Below, one piece after another: positions 27,386-37,575 of a stretch of 64,000 nucleotides of DNA. The stretch lies in NCBI GenBank assembly GCA_947500295.1, contig CANMRM010000001.1, positions 1,240,001-1,304,000 of the forward strand, in the 5' to 3' direction. Each line of letters starts with the position of its first letter. The stretch's first letter is position 1. The notes under the pieces are model-generated. The model did no database searches. It was given only the letters and a program-made list of their open reading frames with translations, and was not told the DNA's origin. This DNA comes from an uncultured Kordiimonas sp. (lineage in GTDB: Bacteria > Pseudomonadota > Alphaproteobacteria > Sphingomonadales > Kordiimonadaceae). Both the position numbers and the translations under genes were made by a program.

Positions 27386-28690
27386 CTAGGCGTTAGCCGA
27401 ATACGCACGCGTGCCAGCAATCCAGGTTTCAGCAATCGACCGGTCGTCGCCGAGGATCGACAACACAAACAGTGTTTCCTCAATGGTTTTGCAGTGCGTC
27501 AGCCGCCGGGCGAGAAGCGGTGTCGCCGCCATGTCAAACACCAGAAAATCCGCTTCTTTGCCAACCTCAAGGCTGCCGACCTTGTCTGCCATATTCAGGG
27601 CCTTCGCCCCGCCGAGCGTGGCAAGATAAAAGGATTTAAACGGATTTAGCTTGTCGCCCCTCAGTTGACCAACCTTATAGGCTTCGTTGAGCGTCTCCAG
27701 CATCGAGAAGCTGGTGCCCGCACCAACGTCCGTGCCCATGCCCACTTTGACGCCGTATTTTTCTGCTTCGCGCAGGTTAAAAAGCCCGCTGCCTAAAAAC
27801 AGGTTCGACGTGGGGCAATGGGCTATTGCGGCATCTGCTTCACCCATGCGCTGCATTTCCTCGCCGGAAACGTGAATGCAGTGGGCAAAAACGCTGCTGT
27901 CTGTCAGGAGTCCAAAGCGGGCATAGGCGTCCAGATAGTCTTTTGCGTCCGGGTACAGCTCTTTGACCCACTGGATTTCAGCGCTGTTTTCGGACATGTG
28001 CGTATGCATCAGCAAGCCCTTGTAGTCCTTGAGCATTTGCCCCGCACGCGCCAGCTGCTCATCGGAACAGGCGGGGGCAAACCTGGGTGTGACGGCATAC
28101 CCGAGGCGGCCTTTGCCGTGCCACGTGTCAGCAAGCCAGCGGCTGTCTTTATCACCTGACTCAGCCGTGTCACGCACAGCGTCGGGCACGTTGCGGTCCA
28201 TCAGTGACTTGCCAGCCACAAGCCGCATGTTGCGCGTGTGAGCGGCTTCGAACAGCGCGTCAACGGAGGCGGCGTGCACCGAGCCATAAACCAGCGCGCT
28301 GGTTGTGCCGTTGCGCAAAAGCTCGTTCAGGAAAAACTCTGCGGCGTCTGCTGCGTGGGTTTTGTCCGCATATCGGGCTTCTGCCGGGAAGGTGTAATTC
28401 TCAAGCCAGTCCAGAAGCTGCTCGCCGTAGCTGGCGATCATATCAATCTGGGGAAAATGGATATGGGTGTCGATAAAACCGGGCGTGACCAGCGACCCGC
28501 TGCAGTCAATCACTTCTGCCCCTTCGGGCAATACGGGTTCAATGTCACTGCGCTCGCCAACAGCAGTGATCATGCCGTCCTCAATCACCAGCATGCCGCC
28601 CGGAATGTAGCGGTGTGCATCGTCTGCACCCGTCACGGCAGGGTCGTCGACCAGGGTGAACAGGTCCCCGATAATCGCTATTGCTGTCAC
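27386..28690 (-). CDS. guaD: Guanine deaminase
   Basis: 434 residues starting at GTG 28690 (GGGGAC upstream). Amidohydrolase with the guanine-deaminase signature PGFIDTHIHFPQIDMIASYGEQLLDWLENYTFPAEARY, then LMHTHMSENSAEIQWV, FAHCIHVSGEEM, HCPTSNLFLGSGLFNL and GMGTDVGAGTSFSMLETLNEAYKV. It deaminates guanine to xanthine for the XdhAB enzyme, so it supplies the entry point of the pathway. Divergent from the urease operon. Confidence 0.95.
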   Translation of the reverse strand: MTAIAIIGDLFTLVDDPAVTGADDAHRYIPGGMLVIEDGMITAVGERSDIEPVLPEGAEVIDCSGSLVTPGFIDTHIHFPQIDMIASYGEQLLDWLENYTFPAEARYADKTHAADAAEFFLNELLRNGTTSALVYGSVHAASVDALFEAAHTRNMRLVAGKSLMDRNVPDAVRDTAESGDKDSRWLADTWHGKGRLGYAVTPRFAPACSDEQLARAGQMLKDYKGLLMHTHMSENSAEIQWVKELYPDAKDYLDAYARFGLLTDSSVFAHCIHVSGEEMQRMGEADAAIAHCPTSNLFLGSGLFNLREAEKYGVKVGMGTDVGAGTSFSMLETLNEAYKVGQLRGDKLNPFKSFYLATLGGAKALNMADKVGSLEVGKEADFLVFDMAATPLLARRLTHCKTIEETLFVLSILGDDRSIAETWIAGTRAYSANA

Positions 28691-28783
28691 GTTGAAGTCC
28701 CCACGTTACCGTGATTAAACTGTGCCAGAGCACGCCGGAATGCGCCACATCTTGTTTGCGGCGCCATCAAGTTTCTTAAATCC

Positions 28784-28807
28784 TGACCAGATGGTCAATA
28801 TTATTGA
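28784..28807. promoter_or_regulatory. Two overlapping palindromes between guaD and ureD
   Basis: TGACCA-GA-TGGTCA (28784-28797) is a perfect inverted repeat. TCAATA-T-TATTGA (28795-28807) is a second one sharing its last three bases. They sit mid-gap between divergent guaD and ureD. They are candidate operators for a regulator acting on both units; which regulator is unknown. Confidence 0.5.
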
Positions 28808-28900
28808 TGGAACAATTCGAATAAACCGCCAATCAGCCATTGCCTTTTCGGCGCGCTTGCCTACTCTGGTTGGCTGTGGGTTTGGGCAACCGGAGGTAAG

Positions 28901-29761
28901 GTGGACGGCGCTGTCAGTGAATTCAGCGCGCTCGAACGCGCATCAGGAAAACTGAGTGTCGGTGTCAAACACCGGGACGGTGTCTCTGTACTCGAAAGTC
29001 TCTATCAACAGGGCTGCCTCAAAGCCCGCTTCCCAAAATGGCATGAAACCGCAAAATCCGGTTACCTGATCAATACCACGGGCGGTATTGCTGAAGGGGA
29101 TCGACTGCAAACCGAGATTGATGTTGCAGGGGGCGCGTCAGCAGTGCTGACAACACAAGCGGCCGAGCGTGTTTACCGTGCCCGCAGCCTCGAAAGTCCT
29201 GCTTTCGTTGACACGCAGGTCCGTGTCGGTCAGCAAGCAAAAATATTCTGGATTCCGCAGGAAACCATCTTGTTTGACGGAGCAGCCGTGCATCGCAACT
29301 TCGAATTCGAAGTGGAGAGCGGCGGGACACTCGTTGCTGCAGAAACCCTTGTGCTTGGCCGTAGCGCGATGGGCGAAGTGATCAAAACCGCAAACCTGTT
29401 TGATCGCTGGCGTATCCGGCGGGACGGCGAGCTTGTTTACGCGGATGGTTTTAGGCTTTCTGGTGACGTGCGTTCAAGCTTTGCAGGCCCAGCTCTGCTG
29501 CGCGAAAGCACAGCCATCTCCACCCTTTTGGTGGTTGGCTCGGACACGCTGGCTCTACAGCGGGCGCTGCGCGACCGCGCCGCGGCAGATCATGTGGTTT
29601 CGGGCAGTTCTGTCCGCAGGGGTGTTCTTGTTGTGCGGGCTGCCAGCCCCGACCCTGCGCTGTTGGCTGCGGACATCCAGTCCAAGATCCAGACGATTGA
29701 TGCCGCTTTGCATGGCGGTACTGAAATAACCACCCCAATTCTCTCCAGACGACAATTTTGA
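28901..29761 (+). CDS. ureD: Urease accessory protein UreD
   Basis: 286 residues from GTG 28901, directly after GGAGGTAAG, a strong ribosome site. UreD landmarks: [57 protein letters not shown], then [44 protein letters not shown] and the [12 protein letters not shown] segment. UreD is the scaffold that binds apo-urease and recruits UreF and UreG for nickel insertion. First gene of the urease operon, 16 bases before ureA. Confidence 0.95.
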   Translation: MDGAVSEFSALERASGKLSVGVKHRDGVSVLESLYQQGCLKARFPKWHETAKSGYLINTTGGIAEGDRLQTEIDVAGGASAVLTTQAAERVYRARSLESPAFVDTQVRVGQQAKIFWIPQETILFDGAAVHRNFEFEVESGGTLVAAETLVLGRSAMGEVIKTANLFDRWRIRRDGELVYADGFRLSGDVRSSFAGPALLRESTAISTLLVVGSDTLALQRALRDRAAADHVVSGSSVRRGVLVVRAASPDPALLAADIQSKIQTIDAALHGGTEITTPILSRRQF

Positions 29762-29777
29762 AGACAAGAGGACACCG

Positions 29778-30080
29778 ATGAACCTGACCCCCAGAGAAAA
29801 GGACAAATTGCTTGTCAGTGTTGCCGCGATGGTCGCCGAACGGCGGCTTGCGCGCGGCGTTAAGCTGAATTATCCGGAAGCGATTGCACTGATCACGGAT
29901 TTTGTGATCGAGGGCGCACGCGATGGTCGATCCGTTGCGGACCTGATGGCTGAAGGCGCGACGGTGTTGACGCGTGACCAGGTGATGGACGGCATTGCTG
30001 ACATGATCCACGAAGTGCAGGTTGAGGCCACATTCCCCGATGGCACCAAACTTGTCACTGTCCACGAACCGATCCGCTGA
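29778..30080 (+). CDS. ureA: Urease subunit gamma
   Basis: 100 residues, the standard length. [99 protein letters not shown]-type sequence runs without gaps. Forms the UreABC urease with the next two genes. Urea arises here from Alc and AllA, giving the operon its place beside purine breakdown. Confidence 0.97.
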   Translation: MNLTPREKDKLLVSVAAMVAERRLARGVKLNYPEAIALITDFVIEGARDGRSVADLMAEGATVLTRDQVMDGIADMIHEVQVEATFPDGTKLVTVHEPIR

Positions 30081-30090
30081 GGAGCCTGAT

Positions 30091-30399
30091 ATGATTCCCG
30101 GAGAATTCATCACGCCTGACGGCGATATCACCTTGAATGAGGGCCTCGCCACCCTTGAGCTGACTGTCGCTAACACAGGCGACCGTCCCGTGCAGGTGGG
30201 CAGCCATTATCACTTCTTTGAGGTGAATGAAGCATTGGCATTCGACCGCGAGGCAGCCCGCGGCTTCAGACTGGATATCCCGGCCGGCACGGCCGTACGG
30301 TTTGAGCCCGGCATGGAGCGTACAGTCACCCTCGTCCCCTACAGGGGAGTTCGCACCGTACATGGTTTTCAGGGCAAGGTGATGGGAGGACTGGACTAA
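30091..30399 (+). CDS. ureB: Urease subunit beta
   Basis: 102 residues from the ATG at 30091 (GAGGAGCCTGAT upstream). Begins [18 protein letters not shown] and holds the family core [26 protein letters not shown], then [17 protein letters not shown]. Structural subunit of urease. Its stop overlaps the ureC start by one base. Confidence 0.97.
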   Translation: MIPGEFITPDGDITLNEGLATLELTVANTGDRPVQVGSHYHFFEVNEALAFDREAARGFRLDIPAGTAVRFEPGMERTVTLVPYRGVRTVHGFQGKVMGGLD

Positions 30400-32111
30400 T
30401 GGCATACAGCATGAAACGCCGCGATTATGCCGCCATGTTTGGCCCAACTGTGGGCGACAAGGTGCGGCTGGCAGACACCGACCTTTTCATTGAAGTCGAA
30501 AAGGATTTCACGACGTACGGCGACGAAGTCAAGTTTGGTGGAGGCAAGGTGATCCGGGATGGCATGGGGCAGTCTCAGGTCTCCCGCGCGGACGGCGCGG
30601 TGGATACCGTGATTACCAACGCCCTGATTGTTGATCATACGGGTATCGTCAAGGCGGATGTGGGCCTGAAGGACGGGCGCATCGCCGCCATTGGCAAGGC
30701 GGGCAACCCGGACGTTCAGGACGGTGTTGACATCATCGTGGGCCCGGGGACAGAAGCGATAGCAGGTGAAGGCAAGATCCTGACTGCTGGCGGTTTTGAT
30801 GCCCATATCCACTATATTTGCCCGCAGCAGATAGAAGAGGCCTTGATGTCCGGTGTGACCACCATGCTGGGTGGCGGTACGGGCCCGGCAACAGGCACAA
30901 ATGCCACCACCTGCACACCCGGGCCATGGCATATCGGGCGCATGTTACAAGCGGCAGAGGCATTTCCCATGAACCTCGCATTTGCGGGCAAGGGCAATGC
31001 CAGTACGCCAGCTGCGCTGGTTGAGCAGGTGCACAGTGGCGCCTGCGCCCTCAAGCTGCATGAAGACTGGGGCACCACGCCCGCTGCCATCGACTGCTGC
31101 CTGTCGGTTGCTGACGAGATGGATGTGCAGGTGATGATTCACACCGACACGCTCAATGAAAGCGGTTTTGTCGAGGATACGATCAAGGCAATCGCAGGTC
31201 GCACCATTCACGCATTTCACACCGAGGGGGCGGGTGGCGGACACGCGCCCGACATCATAAAGGTGGCGGGTCTAGGTAATGTTTTGCCGTCGTCCACCAA
31301 TCCGACGAGGCCTTATACCGTCAACACTGTCGACGAGCATCTGGACATGCTGATGGTCTGCCATCACCTGGACCCCTCTATCCCGGAAGATATTGCTTTT
31401 GCGGAAAGCCGCATTCGGAAAGAAACCATAGCCGCTGAAGATATCCTGCACGACATGGGGGCCTTTTCGGTCATTGCGTCAGACAGTCAGGCGATGGGCC
31501 GGGTGGGCGAGGTTATCATTCGCACATGGCAAACCGCGGATAAGATGAAGAAGCAGCGAGGCCGCTTGTCGGGTGAGACCGGTGACAACGACAATCTGCG
31601 CGTCAGACGCTATATCGCGAAATACACAATCAACCCGGCGATTGCGCACGGCATGTCTGCGCACATCGGATCGGTTGAGGTTGGCAAGCTCGCCGATCTC
31701 GCGTTGTGGTCCCCAGCCTTTTTTGGCGTGAAACCGGACATGGTGCTCAAGATGGGGACCATTGCTGCAGCCCTGATGGGCGACCCGAATGCATCAATTC
31801 CGACGCCGCAGCCTGTGCATTACCGGCCCATGTTCGGATCATACGGCGAAAGCCTCACGCGCAGTTCGGTGAGTTTTGTTTCACAAGCTGCGCTGGACGC
31901 CGGCATTGGCGACACCCTTGGGCTCGGAAAAGACTTGCTTGCCGTTCAGGACACGCGGGGCGGCATTGGAAAGTCGGCCATGGTGCTCAATGACGCGCAG
32001 CCGGATATTTCGGTTGATCCGGAAACCTATGAAGTGCGCGCAGATGGTGAATTGCTGACATGCGAACCGGCGACCGAACTGCCGATGGCCCAACGCTATT
32101 TTATGTATTGA
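30399..32111 (+). CDS. ureC: Urease catalytic subunit alpha
   Basis: 570 residues, full length. Dinickel ligands are present: [10 protein letters not shown] (two His), the lysine to be carbamylated in [10 protein letters not shown] (Lys219), [32 protein letters not shown] and the Asp of [14 protein letters not shown]. The flap region [22 protein letters not shown] is also intact. It hydrolyses urea to ammonia and carbamate. Cytoplasmic. Confidence 0.98.
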   Translation: MAYSMKRRDYAAMFGPTVGDKVRLADTDLFIEVEKDFTTYGDEVKFGGGKVIRDGMGQSQVSRADGAVDTVITNALIVDHTGIVKADVGLKDGRIAAIGKAGNPDVQDGVDIIVGPGTEAIAGEGKILTAGGFDAHIHYICPQQIEEALMSGVTTMLGGGTGPATGTNATTCTPGPWHIGRMLQAAEAFPMNLAFAGKGNASTPAALVEQVHSGACALKLHEDWGTTPAAIDCCLSVADEMDVQVMIHTDTLNESGFVEDTIKAIAGRTIHAFHTEGAGGGHAPDIIKVAGLGNVLPSSTNPTRPYTVNTVDEHLDMLMVCHHLDPSIPEDIAFAESRIRKETIAAEDILHDMGAFSVIASDSQAMGRVGEVIIRTWQTADKMKKQRGRLSGETGDNDNLRVRRYIAKYTINPAIAHGMSAHIGSVEVGKLADLALWSPAFFGVKPDMVLKMGTIAAALMGDPNASIPTPQPVHYRPMFGSYGESLTRSSVSFVSQAALDAGIGDTLGLGKDLLAVQDTRGGIGKSAMVLNDAQPDISVDPETYEVRADGELLTCEPATELPMAQRYFMY

Positions 32112-32118
32112 GGATTGT

Positions 32119-32586
32119 ATGACAGGAATGGAATTCACGGCTTTTATGGTGCGTAAGGCGGGCACATGGCTCGGTGACCCCGTCGACCGTGTCGTGCTCA
32201 CTTACGATGACCGGTTTCGTCGGCGTGTTGCGCTTACAAGCGAACAGGGTAACCAGATCCTGCTGAGCCTTGCAGACGCAGAACGCCTGCAGGACGGCGA
32301 TGCGCTGGTGCTGGATACCGGCGACTTTGTTGAGGTGAGGGCCGCGTCAGAGACGTTGGTGGAGGTGACCTGTGCTGACGGGCAGGCGCTCCTCAAAATG
32401 GCCTGGCACCTCGGCAACCGGCACTTGCCTGCCGAGATTGGCGAAAAAACGATTCGCATCCGTTATGACAAGGTCATCAAGGATATGATCGAAGGTCTGG
32501 GGGGAACGGCAAGCGTGATTGAAGCCCCGTTTAACCCGGAAGGCGGCGCCTATGAGGGAGGGCCGCACGGCCATAGCCATGACTGA
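32119..32586 (+). CDS. ureE: Urease accessory protein UreE
   Basis: 155 residues. N-terminal peptide-binding domain (VVLTYDDRFRRRVALTSEQGNQILLSLADAERLQDGDALVLDTGDFVEVRAA) and C-terminal ferredoxin-like metal domain (LLKMAWHLGNRHLPAEIGEKTIRIRYDKVIKDMIEGLGG). The nickel-binding tail is short (GPHGHSHD) rather than the long His run of some UreE proteins. It delivers nickel to UreG. Its last 8 bases overlap ureF. Confidence 0.95.
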   Translation: MTGMEFTAFMVRKAGTWLGDPVDRVVLTYDDRFRRRVALTSEQGNQILLSLADAERLQDGDALVLDTGDFVEVRAASETLVEVTCADGQALLKMAWHLGNRHLPAEIGEKTIRIRYDKVIKDMIEGLGGTASVIEAPFNPEGGAYEGGPHGHSHD

Positions 32587-33256
32587 CAATCGCTCCCTGT
32601 ATCAACTGATGACCTGGCTTTCCCCGTCCTATCCCGTGGGTGCCTACACCTACAGCCACGGGCTCGAACAGGCTATTGAAGCGGGATGGGTAACAGATCG
32701 GGAGACAACAAAAGCCTGGGTTAAGGACATCGTCACCCACGGCGATGGTTTTGCGGATGCGGTGATGCTGTCTTCGGCGTACCGGGCGGCCAACGACCCG
32801 GTTGCGCTCGCGGACATATCCGAACTGGCTCTCGCATTTGTACCAACCGAAGAACTGGCGCTGGAAAGCGAGATGCAGGGTGGTGCTTTTTTCGAGATTA
32901 CCCAAAAAGCGTGGCCAGAGGCCCGGCTGGAGCGACTTTCAGACGTGTCCCCGCCGCCGTATGCATACGCTGTCGTTGTCGGAGTTGCCGCCGAAGGTGC
33001 AGCCATTCCGCTCGCCGCTGCCACGCATGCCTATCTGCACGCGTTTGTGGCCAATATGGTTTCGGCGGCTGTACGCCTGATCCCGCTTGGACAGACCGAT
33101 GGCCAGTTAATCACAGCAGGGTTGGCGGATGACGTTCAGGAAGCGTCGGCCCGTGCACAAATAACAGAAGCTGAAGATGTGGCGACTGCAGGCTTTCTCT
33201 CCGATATTGCCTCCATGCGTCACGAAACCCAATATACAAGGCTATTCAGATCATGA
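32579..33256 (+). CDS. ureF: Urease accessory protein UreF
   Basis: 225 residues from the ATG at 32579 inside the end of ureE. All-helical UreF family sequence: [95 protein letters not shown]. It joins UreD and UreG in the nickel-insertion complex and regulates the UreG GTPase. The ATGA overlap with ureG marks coupled translation. Confidence 0.95.
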   Translation: MTDNRSLYQLMTWLSPSYPVGAYTYSHGLEQAIEAGWVTDRETTKAWVKDIVTHGDGFADAVMLSSAYRAANDPVALADISELALAFVPTEELALESEMQGGAFFEITQKAWPEARLERLSDVSPPPYAYAVVVGVAAEGAAIPLAAATHAYLHAFVANMVSAAVRLIPLGQTDGQLITAGLADDVQEASARAQITEAEDVATAGFLSDIASMRHETQYTRLFRS

Positions 33257-33870
33257 CCCATACAGGACCTCTTCGTGTTGGTATTGGCGGGCCCGTTGGC
33301 TCCGGCAAGACGGCATTGACCGACGCACTTTGCAAACATATGCGCGATACCTATTCGGTCGCTGCCATCACCAACGACATATACACAAAGGAAGACGCGG
33401 AGTTTTTAACGCGCTCTGGTGCCTTGCCGGTCGAGCGCATTATGGGCGTGGAAACCGGCGGGTGCCCGCACACGGCCATTCGGGAAGATGCTTCGATCAA
33501 CATGGTTGCCGTACGGGAAATGAATTCCCGGTTTCCCGACCTTGAAATGGTGATCATCGAAAGTGGCGGGGATAACCTGGCCGCTACTTTCTCGCCCGAA
33601 CTTGCTGATATCACCATCTATGTCATCGACGTGTGCGCAGGAGACAAAATTCCGCGCAAGGGCGGGCCGGGTATCACCAAGTCTGACCTGTTGGTGATCA
33701 ACAAAATTGATCTGGCTGAATTTGTTGGCGCGGACCTTGGTGTGATGGACCGCGACAGCAAAAAAATGCGTGGCGACAAGCCGTTTATCTTCACTAATAT
33801 TCGCGCGGGCAACGGTGTTGCCGAAGTCGCTGATTTTATCGTCAAGACAGGGGGGCTGAAAGCCCGCTAG
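33253..33870 (+). CDS. ureG: Urease accessory GTPase UreG
   Basis: 205 residues. SIMIBI-class GTPase with P-loop GGPVGSGKT (12-20), the nickel-binding CPH motif in [18 protein letters not shown], the [20 protein letters not shown] switch region and the VINKIDLAE base-recognition motif. It hydrolyses GTP to drive nickel delivery to urease. Last urease gene. Its stop shares the CTAG at 33867-33870 with the convergent sortase gene, and no nickel or urea transporter gene is nearby. Confidence 0.97.
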   Translation: MTHTGPLRVGIGGPVGSGKTALTDALCKHMRDTYSVAAITNDIYTKEDAEFLTRSGALPVERIMGVETGGCPHTAIREDASINMVAVREMNSRFPDLEMVIIESGGDNLAATFSPELADITIYVIDVCAGDKIPRKGGPGITKSDLLVINKIDLAEFVGADLGVMDRDSKKMRGDKPFIFTNIRAGNGVAEVADFIVKTGGLKAR

Positions 33871-34427
33871 CGCCCCGAGACCGATCCGGCTGTTTCCGCC
33901 AACACGATGAAACGCTTGGGGGTGTCGGGGTCGATACCGTCAAATGGCCAACAGGTGATCAGCATCATCTGGTCTGGCCCCGGCGGCAGGAGTACACCTT
34001 CTCTCAGGTCAAAAATCCGTGTGTCGGTTACCCGGTACAGGGTACTGCCTCCCCGGGTTTCGTATGCGACAGGGTCGCCTTCCCTTGTGCTTTCGAGCAC
34101 TGAAAAGTGGGTGTCCCGGTGGCCGGACAATACAAGTGGGCCATTGGCCGAATACTCTTCATGGCGCCCGGCACCAAACGCCAGCGCCTGGCTGGTGGCG
34201 CGGTCCAGTACATGGATGACGTCCTCGCCGATCGTCAGTTTGCCTAAAACACCGAAATCTGCCCAAGACCAGGGTCTGACTGCAGCTTTGGCTGCGGTTT
34301 GCTGTGCCAAAGCCCGATCCATCAGGCCGTAGGCGAGCTCGGCTTTCAAGGGTATCCACAAACCTTTTGCGAGGAAGACCGCCCCGGAAAGGGCGGTCAG
34401 GATCGCTGTCAGTCGTAACCGTGTCAT
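33867..34427 (-). CDS. Class GN sortase
   Basis: 186 residues. One N-terminal membrane span ([22 protein letters not shown]) anchors a small sortase domain with catalytic His103 (SGHRDTHF), Cys159 ([10 protein letters not shown]) and Arg172 (KRFIVLAE). This is the Gram-negative sortase type found with a single dedicated VIT/vWA target. Its start overlaps the stop of that target gene by 4 bases (ATGA), so both come from one transcript. It cleaves a sorting motif near the target C-terminus at the outer face of the inner membrane. Confidence 0.92.
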   Translation of the reverse strand: MTRLRLTAILTALSGAVFLAKGLWIPLKAELAYGLMDRALAQQTAAKAAVRPWSWADFGVLGKLTIGEDVIHVLDRATSQALAFGAGRHEEYSANGPLVLSGHRDTHFSVLESTREGDPVAYETRGGSTLYRVTDTRIFDLREGVLLPPGPDQMMLITCWPFDGIDPDTPKRFIVLAETAGSVSGR

Positions 34428-36538
34428 GCTGGCTGCCGCAACGGTCTGCGGACAAGTGTCAGCAAGGTCAGGGCAACAAGGATAAGCGCCAGCCCCGTGA
34501 GCAAATACAACATCATCGGGGAGGCTGTGCCGCGTGGCATAACATTCTGGGCGTCTGCGGTCAGTTGCGGTGATTGCACGAGGCCGCGGCTGATGGTCAT
34601 GCGTTTGCGCTCAGCCCAGTCCATACCGGCAGGCAGGTTCTGTGGCACCTCCCGCTTGAAGAGCGGATCGTTGATGGGGCGGTTTGGTTCCTGCTCGACG
34701 GCAACGAGGCTGGTGAAATCGCTTACCAGATGATAGCCAAGCGCCAGCTGCAATACTTCTGCCCGACGAGTGGCCTGTGCGTCCCTGCCATGTTGTCCGA
34801 TATAGCTTCGGTTGATGGCCTGGATTTTCCGGCGGGCCCAAAGACTTGCAACACCTGCTGCCGAACCACTTTGGGCGGCTGGCACGTCCATTTGCCAGAA
34901 CTGTCCGTTCTGGTCTCCGGTTACGCGCAGGTCCTGCAACCGCGCTGCACCTCTGACCGCCAGCACAATGGGCTCTCCGCTATAGAGGTCCGGCACTGTT
35001 GCGGGCACAAGCTCTGCTTCGGGCGGCAGGCCCGTGATCCGGATATTGGTCAGTTGCGGCTTTTCGATTTTGGCAAACAATGCCGCCATTGCCGTCATCA
35101 CATCATCCTGCATCGCAATGTTGATGAATGTACCCCGGCCAAAGTGGGCAGCCTCGGTCATGAAATAGTTGTTGGGCGCGCTCCCGATCCCGACGGTGAA
35201 AAGGCGCGCGGCTCCAAGGCCATTTTTGATCTGGGCCATCAAGGCTGCTTCGTTGCCGACAGCACCGTCGGTGACAAAGATGATCTGCCTGAGCCTGTTT
35301 TCATCACCGGCACCGGGTGTGTTGTTCAGCGCCATTCCAAGAGCGGACGCCATTTCAGTGCCGCCTCCGGCATCGATGTTGCCAACAAAATCGAGCGCCT
35401 GATCGATCGCGCTGTCGGTGACAGGCTGGCTTTCCCCGAAAAGGGCCATGGCTGTGCTGTCGAAGGCAATCAGGTTAAACCTGTCACGTTTGGTTAACCG
35501 CAACAGAGCCCGCCGTACCGCTGCTTTGGCCTGCCGGATAGCCTGCCCGCCCATCGACCCTGATTTGTCGAGCACGATAACCAGGTCTCTTGAGGGCAGT
35601 TCAGTTATGGGTTGCTCTGAACTGGGTGGCATCAGCATCAGAAGCTGATGCTTGCCCAGAGATGTTGCCTCTTCGAACACGCCCATTTGAGGGGCAGTGC
35701 TGGCCTTGGGTATCCAGCGCAGGATGAAATCCTGGTCAGCGGGCACATCTCCATCCGATAGCGTCACAACGGCGCCGCCCTGTTGCTCGACTATCGATAC
35801 ATTGTGGCTGGCCGATGAGAGCTGGTCCAGCTCAAAACCCGGTGTCAGGGTCACACGCAGAGAAACCGGGTTGTGACCTTCCTGCGCCCCGTCTACCCAG
35901 GCGGGGGTGATGCTGCCGCCATCAGGTACTTCGTCTGTGTCGAAGCCCCAGCCTGCGCGGGCTTGCCTGTCATCCAAAGGAACGCCGGGGTTGTAGCGTG
36001 GGCGCACAACCATTGGGAAGCGGAGCTCAAACACATTGTCGCGTGGGGCAATCAGGTCCTGGTATTCGATGGTAACTTTGATGGTTTCACCCGGGCCTAT
36101 GTTGGCGATACGGGTCGAGAATATGTTTGGCCTGCGCTGGACCACAAGACTTGCGCGCTTGCCATCGTCGCGCGCTTTTTCAAACGTGCGGCGGGCTTCT
36201 TCCTTTTCCTTGATTTCACCTTCAATCACCCGGTCGCCAACCTGCATATTGAGAACATCAATCGCGGAGCCTTTGGGCAGGGGGTATGTGTAGATGCCTT
36301 CAACCCAGGCGTCGCCCCTGTTCTCGAAATACTGGGTGACCCGGGTGTGCACAATCGGGCCTGAAACAGTCATATCCACATCCGCTTTTAGTGTCGGGGC
36401 TGGTACAACACGGCCGGAAATTTCTGTCGCAAAATACAGTCCTCCCGGCTCAACAGAATTGACGTCGTACGTGGGGGCTGATGCGGTGGCGGCTGGGGAG
36501 GCAAAGAGAAACAAAATCAAAAAGCGGAAGAGGGGCAT
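34424..36538 (-). CDS. Marine proteobacterial sortase target protein (VIT + vWA)
   Basis: 704 residues from the ATG at 36538; a longer reading to 36598 would put 20 residues before the signal peptide. Order: signal peptide (FRFLILFLFASPAATASA), VIT domain (about 30-165, YFENRGDAWVEGIYTYPLPKGSAIDVLNMQVG), vWA domain (about 310-480) with an intact metal-ion site (VLDKSGSMGG), a beta-rich region, and at the end a proposed sorting signal MPRGTAS, a hydrophobic span (MMLYLLTGLALILVALTLLTL) and RRPLRQ. The motif departs from LPxTG. Surface adhesion or envelope function is the family expectation; the ligand is unknown. Confidence 0.9.
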   Translation of the reverse strand: MPLFRFLILFLFASPAATASAPTYDVNSVEPGGLYFATEISGRVVPAPTLKADVDMTVSGPIVHTRVTQYFENRGDAWVEGIYTYPLPKGSAIDVLNMQVGDRVIEGEIKEKEEARRTFEKARDDGKRASLVVQRRPNIFSTRIANIGPGETIKVTIEYQDLIAPRDNVFELRFPMVVRPRYNPGVPLDDRQARAGWGFDTDEVPDGGSITPAWVDGAQEGHNPVSLRVTLTPGFELDQLSSASHNVSIVEQQGGAVVTLSDGDVPADQDFILRWIPKASTAPQMGVFEEATSLGKHQLLMLMPPSSEQPITELPSRDLVIVLDKSGSMGGQAIRQAKAAVRRALLRLTKRDRFNLIAFDSTAMALFGESQPVTDSAIDQALDFVGNIDAGGGTEMASALGMALNNTPGAGDENRLRQIIFVTDGAVGNEAALMAQIKNGLGAARLFTVGIGSAPNNYFMTEAAHFGRGTFINIAMQDDVMTAMAALFAKIEKPQLTNIRITGLPPEAELVPATVPDLYSGEPIVLAVRGAARLQDLRVTGDQNGQFWQMDVPAAQSGSAAGVASLWARRKIQAINRSYIGQHGRDAQATRRAEVLQLALGYHLVSDFTSLVAVEQEPNRPINDPLFKREVPQNLPAGMDWAERKRMTISRGLVQSPQLTADAQNVMPRGTASPMMLYLLTGLALILVALTLLTLVRRPLRQPA

Positions 36539-36672
36539 GGGGGAGTATCCTATCTCGGGTGGGGAAGTTTCTATTGTTTTAGTGCCCGAGCGTGGCACAC
36601 GAATGCCGGAACAGTGCCGAGGGCGAGACTTTCTTGAGGTAAAAATGTGGCGGGCGTCCCAATCTAGGACAG

Positions 36673-37575
36673 GTGGTTGATTTCCCTGACATCTTGTGGC
36701 CCTGTTACGCCATGGGTGAGGTTAAGAAAAAAAAGGACTGGGATCCGGCAACACTCGACGGCGAATATTCGCCGAGTTCGCTGGTTGACAGCCTCGATTT
36801 TTACCTTGAGGCCTATGCGAGCAGGAGCAGGGAAACGCGCGCCGCGCTCGCAGGTAATTCCAGCATTGCTCTCAAATATGGTCCGCACCCTCGGCACCGG
36901 CTGGATTTTTTCAGCTGTGGTATTGAAGGAGCGCCGCTTGTTGTCTTCATCCATGGCGGCTTCTGGTGTGAGCTTGACGAGAGCTCATTCTCCTTTCCGG
37001 CAAACGAAATCATCAATATCGGTGCGCATTTTGCGTCGATCACCTACCGGTTGGCTCCGGAAACGCGCTTGGGCAACATTGTCGCTGACACTGAACGCGC
37101 GCTGGGTTGGCTTGCTGATAATGCTGCCGGGATGGCGCTTGATAAAGAGCGCATCATTCTTGTGGGACATTCTGCCGGCGCACACCTCGCCGCCATGATG
37201 ATGGCATCCGGCGTGGTGCCCCCAATCGCTGCAGCCATGCTGATCAGCGGTGTTTATGATCTGGCGCCAGTGCAAAAAAGCTATGTGAATGACACTGTGC
37301 GCATATCCAATGAGGAGGTTGCGCGCTGCAGCCCGCTGAAGTTGCGTCCCGTGCAGTCCTGTCCGGTTGCCCTTGTCGTTGGCGAGATTGAAACGGATGA
37401 GTTCAAGCGCCAGTCGTCCGAACTCTTCGGGAAATGGGCACATCAGCTTCCTGGCAGTGATTTGCAGGAGCAGAAGGGGCGGAACCATTTCGACATTCTG
37501 TTTGACCTGGCGCGGCCAAAATCAGATTTGTTCATTCGCCTGAAAAATCTTTTGAAGGGAACGCCGGATGATTGA
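36673..37575 (+). CDS. Alpha/beta hydrolase, probable kynurenine formamidase
   Basis: Up to 300 residues. Alpha/beta hydrolase with oxyanion motif HGGFW (VVFIHGGFWCELDESS), nucleophile elbow GHSAG (ILVGHSAGAHLAAMM), and late Asp and His (GEIETDEFKRQS; GRNHFDIL). The start is uncertain: GTG 36673 (weak AGGA) or ATG 36712, after which the family-like sequence begins. Its end overlaps kynureninase by 8 bases, and the HGGxW type is the known alternative kynurenine formamidase. The reaction would be N-formylkynurenine to kynurenine plus formate. No tryptophan dioxygenase gene is in the window. Confidence 0.8.
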   Translation: MVDFPDILWPCYAMGEVKKKKDWDPATLDGEYSPSSLVDSLDFYLEAYASRSRETRAALAGNSSIALKYGPHPRHRLDFFSCGIEGAPLVVFIHGGFWCELDESSFSFPANEIINIGAHFASITYRLAPETRLGNIVADTERALGWLADNAAGMALDKERIILVGHSAGAHLAAMMMASGVVPPIAAAMLISGVYDLAPVQKSYVNDTVRISNEEVARCSPLKLRPVQSCPVALVVGEIETDEFKRQSSELFGKWAHQLPGSDLQEQKGRNHFDILFDLARPKSDLFIRLKNLLKGTPDD

